Of a stretch of DNA of 64,000 nt, positions 34,441 through 47,808 are shown piece after piece. The stretch's first letter is position 1. Every line of letters begins with the position of its first letter. The position numbers and the translations under genes are program-made. The notes under the pieces are model-generated. The model was not told the DNA's origin. It searched no databases and was given only the letters and a program-made list of their open reading frames with translations. Source of the stretch: Tamarix chinensis (taxonomy: Eukaryota > Streptophyta > Magnoliopsida > Caryophyllales > Tamaricaceae); the NCBI GenBank assembly GCA_030549775.1, contig CM060177.1, positions 64,732,638 to 64,796,637 on the forward strand, written 5' to 3'.

Positions 34441-35924
34441 GGAATTCAAATGTAATGTACAGATAATGAATTCTAACTACTTTATTCTAAATAGACAACT
34501 CTCTTATTTGACTATTTTCTCGTCAAACATCCTTTTTAGTTTCTACTCTAGTTTTAAACTCTGCTCTACTCCCTTTAGGTATTCCAACCTACACCATATT
34601 ATACAATTAATGAGTACATGTGGGAGTATTTTTCTTTTTATAAATAACATGAATAATATTCTAGACGTATGTTATCAGGAGATAATCATATATTATGAAA
34701 TGTTGTACAAAGGGATTATGTTGGTTGGACGTAACAATGGGATGGAAATATTTGGAACCAGTTGGGTACTAAAAAGGATTAATGCCAAACATAAGCTTAT
34801 TATTATTATTATTATTGCTGTGTTAATGTTGTTGTTGTTATTACATGGACTTAACTACCTTTTTGTTGGTGTGATTCCTCTGACTAGTTGTAGGGTTACT
34901 AGTCCTATAATAGCATTGGAGATTTGAAGTGAAAAGATTAACTGAAGCAAAGAGGATCATAACAATAGGCCCTACAATTCAACCAAGTTGAGCAGTGGCT
35001 CCTGCAAAACATTGGAGCCTATTATTGTTCTCTAAATTATTCTTGCAACGCCAAATATGCACACATATGATTAACATGTATTTTATGGCACTAGTGTATG
35101 TATTTTACCTGCCCTCTAAATGTGGTTATCATCATTAGATTTTTAGTAAGTTTAGTAATATTCATTATTATTATTTTTATTTACATATGAAAAAGTTTAT
35201 ACTTCTACATTTGGATCGATTTCTTTAGCAACTAGCTTAATTTCTACCTATAAAAGGATGAATAATTTTGCTACCTTTCCATTAGTGATAAATCTATTAT
35301 TGTGGCTCAAATATAAGTGATTATTTTGATTGTTGAATATTCCTTCTAGACGTTGATTACGTTGAAGATTTTGATGCTTTAGGTTAGTTTTTATCATTAA
35401 AATTGTGTAGCCTTCTCTTGAAGACATGGTATGAACTTTCTCTTTGGATGATGTTTATTATTGTGAGGGTTTGTAATTGTTATGTATGGATTGTGAATTT
35501 TCAAATTTGGGTGGTGTTTGAATGTTCAAGTTGCATATGGTTATGTATAGTCATTGTTAAATGTATTCATACATAGATTGGATTGGGTTAAGTAAAACAT
35601 TTCTAATTGTGGAGCTTTTTTATAGCATTTGTTGTGTACCTACATTATTATATGTCTATGCAAATGTATTACTAGAGATTTTTAGCTCTGAAAATTGACT
35701 CTTCTTTGCCTTATTATTGGCCTAGGGATGTACAATTTAAGGATTTAGACTTTTTTATTAGGATCCGTTCTTTTCACCTTATTTTTACTTATGTATCTTA
35801 TTATAAATTTTTAATGAGTTATTATTTTTATTTTACAATTACTAATGTCATAATTATTATTTTTCTTATTATTGTTATTTGTATTCTTATCATTGCCATT
35901 ATTTTTATAATTATTATTATTATC

Positions 35925-35926
<2 letters not shown>

Positions 35927-35966
<40 letters not shown>
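35927..35966. repeat. (AT)n microsatellite
   Basis: About 20 AT units in the left arm; the equivalent place in the right arm lacks a long AT run. Confidence 0.9.
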
Positions 35967-35970
<4 letters not shown>

Positions 35971-37290
35971 TCATTAAAATTTTGTTTTTACATGATTTTG
36001 AGTTGTCCATTAGTTTCATTGCATGTTTTAGATAATATTTGATATATGAGAGTTCTAGATTTAAGTGCATATAATATAAGTTAATTAATTATAGTATTTA
36101 TACTTGATTAATTAGACAAATCTATAAGAAATTTTTACATGCAAGTGGCCTCCTAAGAAAGTTTAGAATGTTTTGTTTTCGGAATTTATTTTTCATATGT
36201 ATGTACAAATTTATGGTTTAAAGTTTTATTTGATATTATTTTATATCGGATATGAAATCTAACTAATTGATTAGATAAGTCTTATTTATATATAAAATTT
36301 GCTAAAGGAATAAAATATTTGGATAGCTTATCTAACTTGAAATAAATAAATATTTGAGGACAAATTTGGATGTGATATTCTAATAAGATATATTTTTATT
36401 TATTAATAGATTTTATCTTATACAATTTTTTATTAAACATTTATTATTATACTTATGAAAAAGATCAATTTTTTTTTACTTATAATTATAACTAACATTA
36501 TTTTTCTTCACCTTATTGCAAATAAACTAGAATTTAAAGTTGTATTGTATTAATTGAATTAAGAGTAGATGTTGTTAAGATATGTTAATACTTATTTTCT
36601 ATTTTATATATATGATTGGTAGTAGTTGTTATTTTTACATAATTTTGATATGTCCATTGAGTGCATATTATGACGTACAATCAGTATTTTTGTATTAGTT
36701 AATTATTTATGATTATAATTCATTTTATTTTTCATAATTATTAAATAGCATCAATATTAATATTATTGTTATTAAATAATTATTTACGATAACAATTATT
36801 CTTTTATATTGCTTATTGAATCATAATTAGAACTAATAATATTTTTTATTAGTTATAACTAATAAGTATCATTAATATTACTCTTATTAAATATTTCGTT
36901 AACAATATAATAGTTTTTTTTATAATTATTATGATTAATAGTAATTAGGTAAACTATTTATTCACCAATAAAATAAATATTATCACTTATTTATATAATC
37001 ATGAATAATAATATTTTTATTAATTATTAATTTATAGTTGCAATTGTCATGATTTTTATAAATTTTCTGTGTATAGTTATAATTAATATTTTTTTATATT
37101 TATTAAATATTTATGATCATGATCAATATCATTTTATTTATTTATGAGTTTATCGTTACACTGAATGTTATTTTTATTAACTAATTATTTTTAGTTATAT
37201 TTAATGGTTGGAGTGGGATAGGAGAAGACGAAAGAAATAATTGGTAGGTAATTAATGAGGTTATAATAGTAGTAGCTACTATGATAATTT

Positions 37291-38639
37291 TAAATATGGG
37301 ATATTTTGATAAGTTATTTTTATAAAACTTTTTCTACATGGTTATTGATTTAATATGATTAATTAACCATTTATTAATATTCTTAAGAATAATTTTAGTC
37401 TTTTCTATCATAATCAATATTTATAATAACTATATATATTATTTCTCATTAAAATTAATGTTATTTGTATTGATTAATTATTCAAAATTATTATTATGAT
37501 CAATAATAATTTTTATAATTAGAAATTTTTAATTGTAATGAATTCCTTTCTTATTAATTTACATTATGAAATAATATTTAATATTATTCAAATATATTTA
37601 TTTTTTAAAATTATGATTTATATTATTTTTAATACTTATTAATTAATTGTTACAATCAATAGTTATTATTAATTATAATTATAATTCATATTATTTTATT
37701 ATTTAATGCCAATTAAGTGTAGTAATTTTTATTAATTATAGTTAATAGTGTAAACTAGTATTATTATTATTAATTATTTCTTTATAACTACAATCAACAT
37801 TTTTTTTATGATTATGTTTAATATTATTTATATAAAACGTTTATAATTAAAATTACCAATACTTGTATTAATTAATTAATTGTAATTAATAATAAGTCTA
37901 TAGTGAAAATACAAATTTTTCATTTTCATTAGTTTTTCATTATACACTAATTACTTTTGATTATAACAATGATTAATATGATAAATATTTGTAATAATGG
38001 TTAATATTTTTAACAATTATTAAGTTGTCATTACAATCAATAGTTATTAATGTTAATTTATTATTTATAACTCTAAATAACATAATTTTTTATTATTTAA
38101 TTACTATTATGTTTAATAATATTTTTTAAATTATAATGAATTGTTTAAATTAATATTATTTTTATTAAATATTTCTTTAGGATTATAATTAACATTTTTT
38201 TTATTATGATTAATATTATTCATATACGCTAGTTAATTATTATTAAAATTATCTTTTACTTGTATTAATTAATTTATTAATTTTAATATCGATCACATGA
38301 CAATGAGATATGACACTTTCAACTTCCACTTCAGGCATACATCTTCTGTAAACTTTATCTGCACATTTCTTGTAAAGATAAGATTCATTCCAATAATAGT
38401 ATTTGTCATATAAGAGGAACTTTTTGTTGTTGATAAGATAAGTCTAGTGACATTACTCCACATGCTATATAGTTTAAAAAATCTACAAATCATGGGGCAG
38501 ACTTTAACTATTTCCACAGGTTAGTGTGTGTTTAGTAATGGTATTATTATTATCTACATTATTACTTTGTATAGATTCCACACCCTTTGATTTGTCTTTT
38601 ATTTTTGTAAGCTTATTCTTCTACCCAACCGCATATTAT
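37291..38639. other. Palindrome spacer, AT-rich
   Basis: 37291-38280 is more TAATTAT-type sequence. 38290-38600 is less AT-rich, with no recognised gene. I see no reverse partner for the 38290-38600 part, so the axis of the palindrome lies about here. Confidence 0.4.
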
Positions 38640-39009
38640 TACACCATAGGTAGGTCCCATTATTTTTTAATTAAAGACTCAACTATAATTATTAATTATA
38701 ATTAATAAAAATAATATTATTCTTAAATATAATTCAATAACCATCATAAATAATATTAATTATAATTAAAAATAATTAGTTAACAATAATACTCATTGTA
38801 ATGATAAATTAATAAATAATAAATTTGGTATTAATCATAATAATAAATTATTAATAAATACCAAAAAAAGTACAATCATAGATAGGAAATTTATAAAAAT
38901 CATATCAATTATAACTATAAATTAATAATTAATAAAAATATTATTATTCATGATTATAAATGATTCACAAGTCGAGCGTGAAGCGCACATACTGATAATA
39001 TCACTAAAG

Positions 39010-39856
39010 ATATGATCACACCCTTTAGAATAAAGTGGCTATGGGGAAGCTGCTATAGAATCTTTACTGCAAGAAGGGCACCCTTTGTGTCAAATGGGTT
39101 CATTCCATTTACCTAAGCTCTTAACCTTTGTGGTCATTTACCTCAGTCCATAAATGCTCTTGGCATCTCCAGCAAATCTTCAAGCTCAGAAATCATTTTT
39201 AGGTTTTCTTCTCTAGGTCTCAAGTTGTGGACAAAATCATAAAACAAGGTGGATCCTACACCATCAAGAAAATGTATGATCACACTAAGCATCATGGGGA
39301 AATTTTTTGGTGGTGGCCTATTCCTTGGTGTGGCTTGGCTACCCCCAAATACCAATTTATTACCTGGCTTGCTATCCAAAATAGGTTGATGACGAAAGTG
39401 AGATTGAAACAGCTGAATCTTATTGAGGACATATAATGCATTATGTGTAGGACAAGACAGGAGGAGAACATCAAACATCTTATGTTTGACTACCCCTATA
39501 GGCAAGAAATTTAGATGAAGATTAGGAACTTCTTTAACAGAAGGGATCATGCTCAATCATGGAATTACAACTTAGAATTTTAGCTAAAAATACAAAGTAA
39601 TGCAAGAGGAAGAAGGACATACTTAGAGCACTTGTTGTCACTTTCATAGGTATGCTAGAATATTTAGAAATAATTCTCGACACTCTTGTGTACTTATTAA
39701 AAACATTTGTTTTGTGGTGTCAAGTAGGATTTTTGCTTCTCATTGTGACAATAAGTATGACCAATAGAATGATTGTATGGATGCTTTGGTGGTCTAATCT
39801 ATTTTGTACATATCTCCATTTTTGGTAGTAATAAAATTACTTACTTACCAAAAAAA
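39010..39856 (+). mobile_element. 5'-truncated L1 (LINE) insertion
   Basis: Flanked by a 13-bp duplication AATATCACTAAAG (38997-39009 and 39857-39869) and ending TTACTTACC plus an A-run, as plant L1 3' ends do. The plus-strand frame at 39227-39436 and its continuation to about 39490 read as the zf-RVT domain: WWPIPWCGLATPKYQFITWL, AIQNRLMTKVRL, then CIMC...KHLMFDY. One stop (TAA near 39434) breaks it. Only the end of ORF2 and the 3' UTR are present. Confidence 0.85.
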
Positions 39857-42847
39857 AATATCACTAAAGGTAACACGAAGTGTGGATATTTTGACTTGAA
39901 GTGAAAGCCAACGAGAGGGAGGGAGCGGGAGCGATCAAGCTCAGCATTAAAGTGGCTCTTAGTTGTTTATTGCTACTAATTGGCGTCCATACTATATTCA
40001 CTACGATTTGGTTGTCTAACAAACTATAATTATTTTATTGGTATTATATGATTAATATAAATAAAATTACTATAAATAGTTTCCATTATATTTATGAAGA
40101 AATAATAAATAAGAATAATATTAAATAATATATATTAGTTCATAAACATATTATGAGTTTTAATTATAATTAAATAAGAAATATATATAATATCAACTAT
40201 CATAAATAATTGCAAAAATACTAATAGTGATATAAACTAATAATTATTAAAAATAGCACTAGTCAAAATTGTAAATAATTAGTTAATAAGAAAAATACAA
40301 ATTGGCGTTTTGAGCAACAAATTAATAAGAATAATATATATTATAACTATAATTTAATAAATAATTAAAACTAGTATTAATTATAAATATAAATAACTAA
40401 TTATTCAATACAAGTACTAATAAATTTAATGATCATATTTTACTTGTAATGAAATTATTAATACAAAGAGTAAAAGTTGTAACAATAATTAATTAATAAA
40501 AAACCATAACTATACATTATAATAAGAATAATAGTTATTATAACTATAAATTTATAACTAAGTATATGATGAAATAATTATATTTCAAAATTTTAATTAA
40601 TTTATACAAATAATATCATATTCATTAGAAATACATGTTTTTTATGTAGAGTACTAATCATAATCATAGAAATACTTATATTTAAAAAATTTAATTAGCT
40701 ATACAAATGATAATATTCATTAAATTTTGTTAGTTAATTTTTTATTATATCAATATTCTTAATTGTACTTATATAATCAATACATCTAAAGTTAAATTAA
40801 TTAGAAGCAATAATTATTAGTTTTAATGTGAAATTAATATTGAAGCAATAATAATGATTAATCATTATTAAAGGTAATTAATCAATGCAAAAAAAATATC
40901 AACTATACTTATAAATAGAAAGTTAGTAGAATAATATTTATTTTAACTATAAATTTAAACTTAATAAAATATTATTAATCATAATTATAAATAATTAACC
41001 AGTACAAATAATAATAATTTTAATGATAGCTATATTTTTTATAATAATGATGTTTATCATAATTATAAATAATATTATTAATTATAATTAATAAGATAAT
41101 CATATATATAAATATTAATTATAATTAATATAATTAATAAAATATTATTAGTCTTAATGGTAATCAAATAATCAATACAACTAATATTAGTTACAATTAT
41201 AAATAATTAATACCTAACTTAAATATTAATCATAATTATAAATAATAAACAATGCAAATATTATCAATGATAATCAAAATTTTAAATAATTAACCACTAA
41301 AAATAATAATAATTTTAATTAGAAATAAAATTTTACAAGATTAATTATAAATAAATAATTATTACAAAATTATGGAAGTTATAAACATATGTAAATAATG
41401 AATAAAGAAAATTGATATATTCATAAATATAATAATAAATAGTTCATAAAAAATGTATAATATTTAATCTATAAGAAAATAAAAATATCTTATGAAAATA
41501 TCACATCTTCAAATTAGATAAGTTGTCAAAATCTTTATTCCATAAGTTTTTATTAATATATCTTATTAAAATATAACTTAGTTGATATATGAATAAAATT
41601 TATCTTACTAGACCATAGGTTTTTATGTCCATTTATGCAAAACAAGTCTAAAAATATAAACTTTCTTATGAGACCATTTGCATGTAAATGTTTTTTTTAG
41701 ATTTGTTTAATTAATCAAGTTAGAGAATAGTGGAATTAGCACCTACTACTAATATGCAATCAATTGACATGTCAAAATTATGTAAAAATAACACCTACTA
41801 CCAATCATATATATAAAATATAGTACAAGGATCACCATATCTTAACAACATCTCTTAATTAAATTAATACAATATAGCTTTAAGGTCGAGTTTGTTGCAA
41901 TAAGGTGAAGAAAAATAACATTAGCTATAGGTAAAAATAAATAAACAAAATTAATCTTATTCATAAGTATAATAATAAATGATTAATAAAAAATCTATAT
42001 GATTAAATCTATAAATATAAAAATATATCTTATGAAAATATCATGTAAAAAATCAATAAAATTTTAATTGTAATAATAAGAAAAAATATATAAAACTAAT
42101 GATAATAATAATAATAATCATAAAAATAACTACAATGATAAGAATACAAGTAATACTAATAACAAAAATAATAATTATAACATTAATATTAGTAAAATAA
42201 AAATAATAAATTATTAAAATTTTCTAATAAGATACACAAGTAAAAATAAGGTGTCGAAAGCGAACCCTAATAAAAAAAATCTAAACCCTTAAATTACACA
42301 TCCCTGTGCCAATAATAAGGTGAAGAAAAGTCAATTTTTGGAGCTAAAAATGTCTTGTAGTCAATTAACATGGTCATATAATAAAGTAAGTACATAACAA
42401 ATGTAATTAAAAGGATCCACAATCAAAAATGTTTTACTTAAACTAATCCAATTTATGCATCATTACATTTAACAATGACTATACATAACTATATGCAACT
42501 TGAATATTCAAACAACACACTAATTTGAAAATTCATAATCCATGTATAACAATTACAAACCCTCATAACAATAAACATCATCCAAAGAGAAAGTTCATAC
42601 CATATTTTTAAGAGAAGGCTACACAATTTTAATGATTAAAACTAACCTAAAGCATCAAAATCTTCAACTTAATGAACCTCCAAAAGAAATATTCAACAGT
42701 TAAAATAACAACCTAAATTTGAGACACAACAATAACTCTATCACTTATGGAAAGGTAGTAAAATTAATGGCCCATTTATAGGCGGAAATTGAGCTGGTTG
42801 TTAAAGAAATCAATCCAAATGTAGAAGTATAAACTTTTTCATGTGTA

Positions 42848-42906
<59 letters not shown>
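42848..42906. repeat. (AAT)n microsatellite
   Basis: About 19 uninterrupted units in the right arm. The left-arm counterpart at about 34796-34816 has only about 7 TTA units before its unmatched 355-bp stretch. Confidence 0.9.
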
Positions 42907-42910
<4 letters not shown>

Positions 42911-43267
42911 CTTATTCCCAACATCAATCCTTTTTAGTACCTAACTGGTTTGAAATATTGCCAACCCATTATTACGTCCAGCCAACACAAACCCTTTATA
43001 TAACATTCCATGATATATGATCATCTCTTGATAACATATGTCTAAAATATTATTCATGTTATTTATGGAAAGATAAATACTCCCACATGTGCTCATTAAC
43101 TATATCATATGGTATAGGTTGGAGCACATGAAGGGAGTAAAGCAAAGATAGTCTGAGTTTAAAACTAGAGCTTAAACTAAAAATGATGTCGGATAAGGAA
43201 ATAGTCAAATAAGAGAGTTGTGTGTTTAGAATATAGTAGTTAGAATTCATTATATGTACATCACATT

Positions 43268-43500
43268 TGAATGCCCTTGTGACACACAGCGACACATAAC
43301 CATCTATTTATATGATGTGCAATGAAAGAACATATCTAGTTAAGAAGTATTATCAGAAGAATTTTCCACACAAAAGAAAGGATAATAGCTTTAGCAGCTA
43401 TGGTTTACCACATCTAGAAGGCCAAAACTTTTTCTAATTTTGAAAACAAGTATATGGGCACATTTACAATTGTCATGAAAATTAAAATGTGAGTTTACAC
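43268..43500 (+). pseudogene. L1-type zf-RVT scrap in right arm
   Basis: Plus-strand reading with stops: a C-P-L-x-H-T..THNHLF...C zinc-binding pattern, then LRSIIRRIFHTKER, ALAAMVYHI and ENKYMG. It is the reverse counterpart of 34232-34440 and slightly better preserved at the zinc-binding end. Confidence 0.55.
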
Positions 43501-45844
43501 ACCCCACTCAACTATACCCTACAAGTATAAACTTGTGATCTAAGAGAGATAGGGAAGAGTATTTAGGCTCTAGTGGGATAACAGTTTATAATTGATTTGG
43601 CATCATAGGGATTGGAAACACAGTTGGATAATGGTAGGAACAAATGGTTACTGATGATGTAGTAGGTGTAGCATATCTCAGCTCAGACAGGATTGTGAAA
43701 GGAGGAAAATGAAAATAGACAATTTTAATAGATTGAAACGTAGAACAAAAGGACTAAGCTAAAAAATAAATGTATTATAATATAGTCATTATAAATAACA
43801 CAACCTACATAAATTAGAGATCTAAGTACAAAGAGGGCATCATTGCCAATAATCTAGAATTAAAAAAAAAGATCAAAATGGGAGTTCATCATACCGCCAA
43901 TTAAATCCATTCAAACTGCACAAACAAAGGCCTTACACAAAAGATTGTAGTCACTACACAGTTTTTGTCAAAAAAAATAGACATAAAAAAATAATTACAT
44001 AAGGTATAAACAATCACATATTACAACTACAAAAATACCTAAGAGAAGCTAACAAATTGGTATAATAGAACAAACAAAATAAACTTCATTATATTTTCAA
44101 TGACAAATAAGCTCTCGAAATGAAATAAATAAGCTACAAATACACAATCACAACTCGTAATCAAAATGCACATGCAAAATATTTTTAGAAATGAAAATTC
44201 AAGCACCTTTTTTTTTCCAGCTACCACGATAAGATAAAATTTAATACACTAAGACAATACTAATGAACAATAAGTATAAAAGAAAGAAGAAGAATTAAAT
44301 GTCACTTAAAAGGCAAACATAATTAGGATTTTTGGCAACAGTAAGCTATTTAATCCCCTCAAAATAAGTTCCAAAGAAATTTTGAATTAAAGCAAACCAA
44401 AGTTTTCACCATACACCAAAAATTTAAGATAAAATCAACTTATGCATCAACAATAAATCAACAATTGCTACCCAATTTTTCTTTTGTTTTAATGGTTTAA
44501 TTTATAAAATATGCAAACCATAATTAACAAATGATTAAACTTGACAAGCTAAAACACCATTGAACAAGCAATCTATGCTAAATGAATAAATAATAATTAT
44601 TAGTAATAACTACTAATAAATCATTATAGTTGATAATATAACTTTAGTAATAATAATAATAATTGATAATATATTATTAGTAATATAATATACTAATTAG
44701 AAAATAATAATAATTGTGATAATTAATTAAAAATTCATTACTAATAACAAATGCTTAAAATGATTTAAAAAATGATTTTTATTACCAAAACTGAATAAAC
44801 TAATTTATTGTTTTTATTTATTATTAATGCTAAAAATTAATAATAATAATAGATAATTATAAATTAATTAATAATAATAATATATTATTTATTTTGTCAA
44901 ATTATGTTAATAATAAATAAAATTTAATATTAATAATTATTTTTTTTGTAATATTAAATTAATATTAATTATTATCTCATCGCATATTGTAAGTTGTTAA
45001 ATTAACTTGAAGAGAAACCAACACTGAGCTTATTGTTATGTAATTAAAAAACCATATATAGCATATAAACAAAAAAGAAAATGGAACTTCACATACAAAT
45101 AATAATAAGATAATAAAAACCTTCTACTTGAATCAATAACTAAAATAATAAAAGAATCGATAGCTGCCACACTTTTACATGACAGTGGAACAAATATTTG
45201 GGTTTGAACATTGAAATATTAAGTGGAAAGGTAGGGAAAGAACCAAGACATAAGAACATAGGCCAATCAAATAATCGCATAGGATTGGAAATGGTTGCTA
45301 CTTACATACTTTAATCTAAGAAAATGATTCGACACAAGCCAGCAAAGAAGAAAATTGCAATATAAAATTGACAACAAACCTTCACTACAAATAACGAGTA
45401 AAAAATTATACTGATAACTTAGCACTCATACTCATGGAACTCTAATATTCTACTAATCATATAAATCAAACATAAATAAATTTTGATAAAAAAGACAATT
45501 AATATGCTACTTATTTTATGATAAACTACAATTCTCATTTTTGACTTATTACTTTCAAAAATCTAATACTTTCTTTATTGTATTTGCTTCCAATACTTAA
45601 ATCTCAATACCTTCTAACTAAACCCAAACTCAACAAAAATTCAAGATCCATTTTTACGAATTAAACTAAACCCAAACTCTTACAAATTGGAGCCATTAAA
45701 AAATAATTATATCCTAAATACCATTATCTTCCACCCATTGAGTCGAACCTCAACTCTCTTAACTAGAAAACTTCACATACATACCTGAGGTTATTCCAAT
45801 GCATCACTTATAATTAGTTATATTATGATTGAAGCAAAACTACC

Positions 45845-46698
45845 TGATATGAATCTTAAGAACTTATATTTAATTAATTTTGAAAATTGCTGTGAATTAT
45901 TTACTTATAATTGTTTGTCTTATTTGGTGAATAAATAGGAGTGTAATGCAGCATATGGACTATGTGGATCTTTGGATGCAGTTGCTGGAATGTGCAGATT
46001 ATGTATCTGAAGTGTGCAGATTATGTAATTTTTTGCTAATTAATTGTAATCCCATATGATGCATTCGCCGATCAAAATTAGCTAATGGAAATTAGGTCGG
46101 TTGTATAATCTGCCACCCGGTCCTTAATTTTGGACTAGATAGATTGTGGATTAATCAATCCTTAATAGCCATGATTAGCTAAAGTGTTATTTTTAGCTGA
46201 TGGGAATTAAGTCTTAAACTTAATTTGTATTTGGGACATTTTATTTTGTGGATTAAGTGGGCTGGTTGACTATTTATGTGGCCCAAAGTAATAAGGTCGT
46301 TCGTCCTTTCCGTTGTAAACCTGGCCGTGTATTCGTTGGCCTGTATTGTGTATTTTTACGTCGTTATACGGGCTGTAATACGCATATAAATAGCCTGGTA
46401 TACATGTAATGGATGACAATTCTTTTTGACAGAATATTTGGTTGAGTTCTCGATTCTTCTCTCGACTTGTCTCTCTCTCTCAGCGATTCTCTCGCTCGCT
46501 CTTCTTCTCTGAATCTTCTCTTTTACTTTGATCGATCTTGATCATTCTTTCTTCAAATTTCAGTTGCCGTTGTACAAACTGTGCCTCTGAATCTTTGGGT
46601 CTTCCTTTGGAGTTGTTCCTTAGGCTGAATCGGCGAATCGAACGTCGCGCTTGATTAATCTTTCGATCCTTTCGAGAAACCCTAAAAAGTTTCCATCA
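45845..46698 (+). repeat. 5' LTR of element 2
   Basis: TGATATGAATC...TTTCCATCA. TATAAATA promoter word at 46385-46392, and a CT-rich leader with TCTCTCTCTC near 46472. Confidence 0.96.
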
Positions 46699-46700
46699 TT

Positions 46701-46712
46701 TGGTATCAGAGC
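46701..46712 (+). other. tRNA-iMet primer-binding site, element 2
   Basis: TGGTATCAGAGC, a perfect match to the plant initiator tRNA-Met complement, two bases after the LTR. A leader of about 680 bp (46713-47391) with no supported gene separates it from gag. Confidence 0.93.
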
Positions 46713-47391
46713 CTCAATTATTAGAGTGCTCATAGTTTTCTTTTTTACTGATTAAGTTTTCCCCAATTTTTGAGTCAATCTCTGTATTTCGCTAACCCTA
46801 TCTTGAGGTGTGAAATTTTAGGGTTTGCAGCGACGAGGACTGTTTTGATTTTCGTCGTTCTAAAACCGGCGATTAAAGTATTTTGGTCCGCTGTTTCGAA
46901 ATTCTAAAGAGAAACCCTAATTGACCTAGGGTTTTGTTAAGAACTTGAATCTTGACTGATTGTGCGACAAATTGTTGTTGGTAACCTCGATTCGTAAATG
47001 TTCTTGTTTAATACTACTATCTGCTATACTTAATATCGAATTTCTTCACAAATTACTTGTTTGTTAATAAGTACACAGGTAACATAACCGGCATACCATT
47101 TGGTTTCGAGAAAAGGGTTAGACCTCCAAGAAGAGGGGTACCCTAAATAAGTGGATTAATTGCTTAAGCAGACGCGGTAATATCGTTCCTTTTACTTAGT
47201 CATTATTGTCGAATTATTATAGACATTGAATAAGTCTGAGTAAGCTTTACTATTGCTATTTCTGTTAATCATTGATACTGTGATACTTCTTGAGACTATA
47301 CTGTGTGTTCTGTTTGTCTAAAATTCTTGAATAAAATGGTTCTTTTAATTAATTGCTGTTGTGTTAGTTGTTTAAGTCTAAAAATTTCATT

Positions 47392-47808
47392 ATGTCTAAC
47401 AATGGTCAGTCTGTCAATCAATCTATTTCTAGTAATGATCTTTTAGAAACCCTTAGAACTTTTCAAGAACAAATGACTGCTCAATTTGCTATTTTATCTG
47501 CTAATCTAGAACAAAGACTAGGAGAACAGGAAGTAAGGATCAATGAATTGCAACATAACAGAGTTGAAACTAATGAAGCAGGAGTTTTAGGAAGGGCTCC
47601 AATGGATCCTAGGATTAGAATTCCACCCATAACTAATCTAGAGGAGTTGGAAGATCAAGTATCTCATAATAGTGATAGGATGCCTAGAAAGAACAATAGG
47701 CAAGATAGGGAATTAGAGTTCATTGATAGGAATTTGAATAATCTAAAGCTTAGCATACCAGGGTTTAATGGCAGGAATGACCCTGGTTATTATTTTGAAT
47801 GGGAAAGG
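47392..47808 (+). pseudogene. Gag of element 2, 5' part
   Basis: ATG at 47392 opens MSNNGQSVNQ. The 139 codons include a coiled segment (LETLRTFQEQMTAQFAIL, LEQRLGEQEVRINELQ) and end LSIPGFNGRNDPGYYFEWER, the start of the conserved gag core. The next codon is a stop created by the inserted solo LTR. The frame resumes exactly at 48744. ATG 47392 is preferred over the upstream TTG because the homologous element conserves NNGQSVNQ. Confidence 0.9.

Larger units (their letters stand above)
29757..37290 (+). repeat. Left arm of giant inverted repeat
   Basis: Matches the right arm in reverse over its length: 29760-31560 with 53740-55725, 31560-32460 with 44990-45840, 33110-33400 with 44270-44590, 34160-34340 with 43380-43540, 34410-34800 with 42900-43300, 35190-36000 with about 42180-42840, and 36600-37290 with 38640 onward. 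About 30490-31560 and 31560-32460 are tandem relatives of one another in this arm, and the same tandem order occurs in the right arm. 33990-34150 and 34815-35170 lack a clear partner. No intact gene; the 64-codon frame at 31037 is mirrored in the other arm but I do not recognise it. Confidence 0.8.
38640..45844 (-). repeat. Right arm of giant inverted repeat, proximal part
   Basis: Reverse counterpart of the left arm (matching blocks are listed there). 38615-38985 and 40015 onward also match copy 1 of the AT-rich repeat (590-2080) in reverse. In copy 1 the sequence is continuous, so 38986-40014 is an insertion of about 1 kb that includes an L1 fragment. The arm is cut at 45844 by a gypsy element and resumes at 53727. 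Confidence 0.8.

Noticed and set aside
34415..34927. 170-codon plus-strand frame in the left arm
   Set aside because: It lies antisense to the L1-type scrap and runs into an ATT repeat; the right-arm counterpart is shorter and frameshifted.
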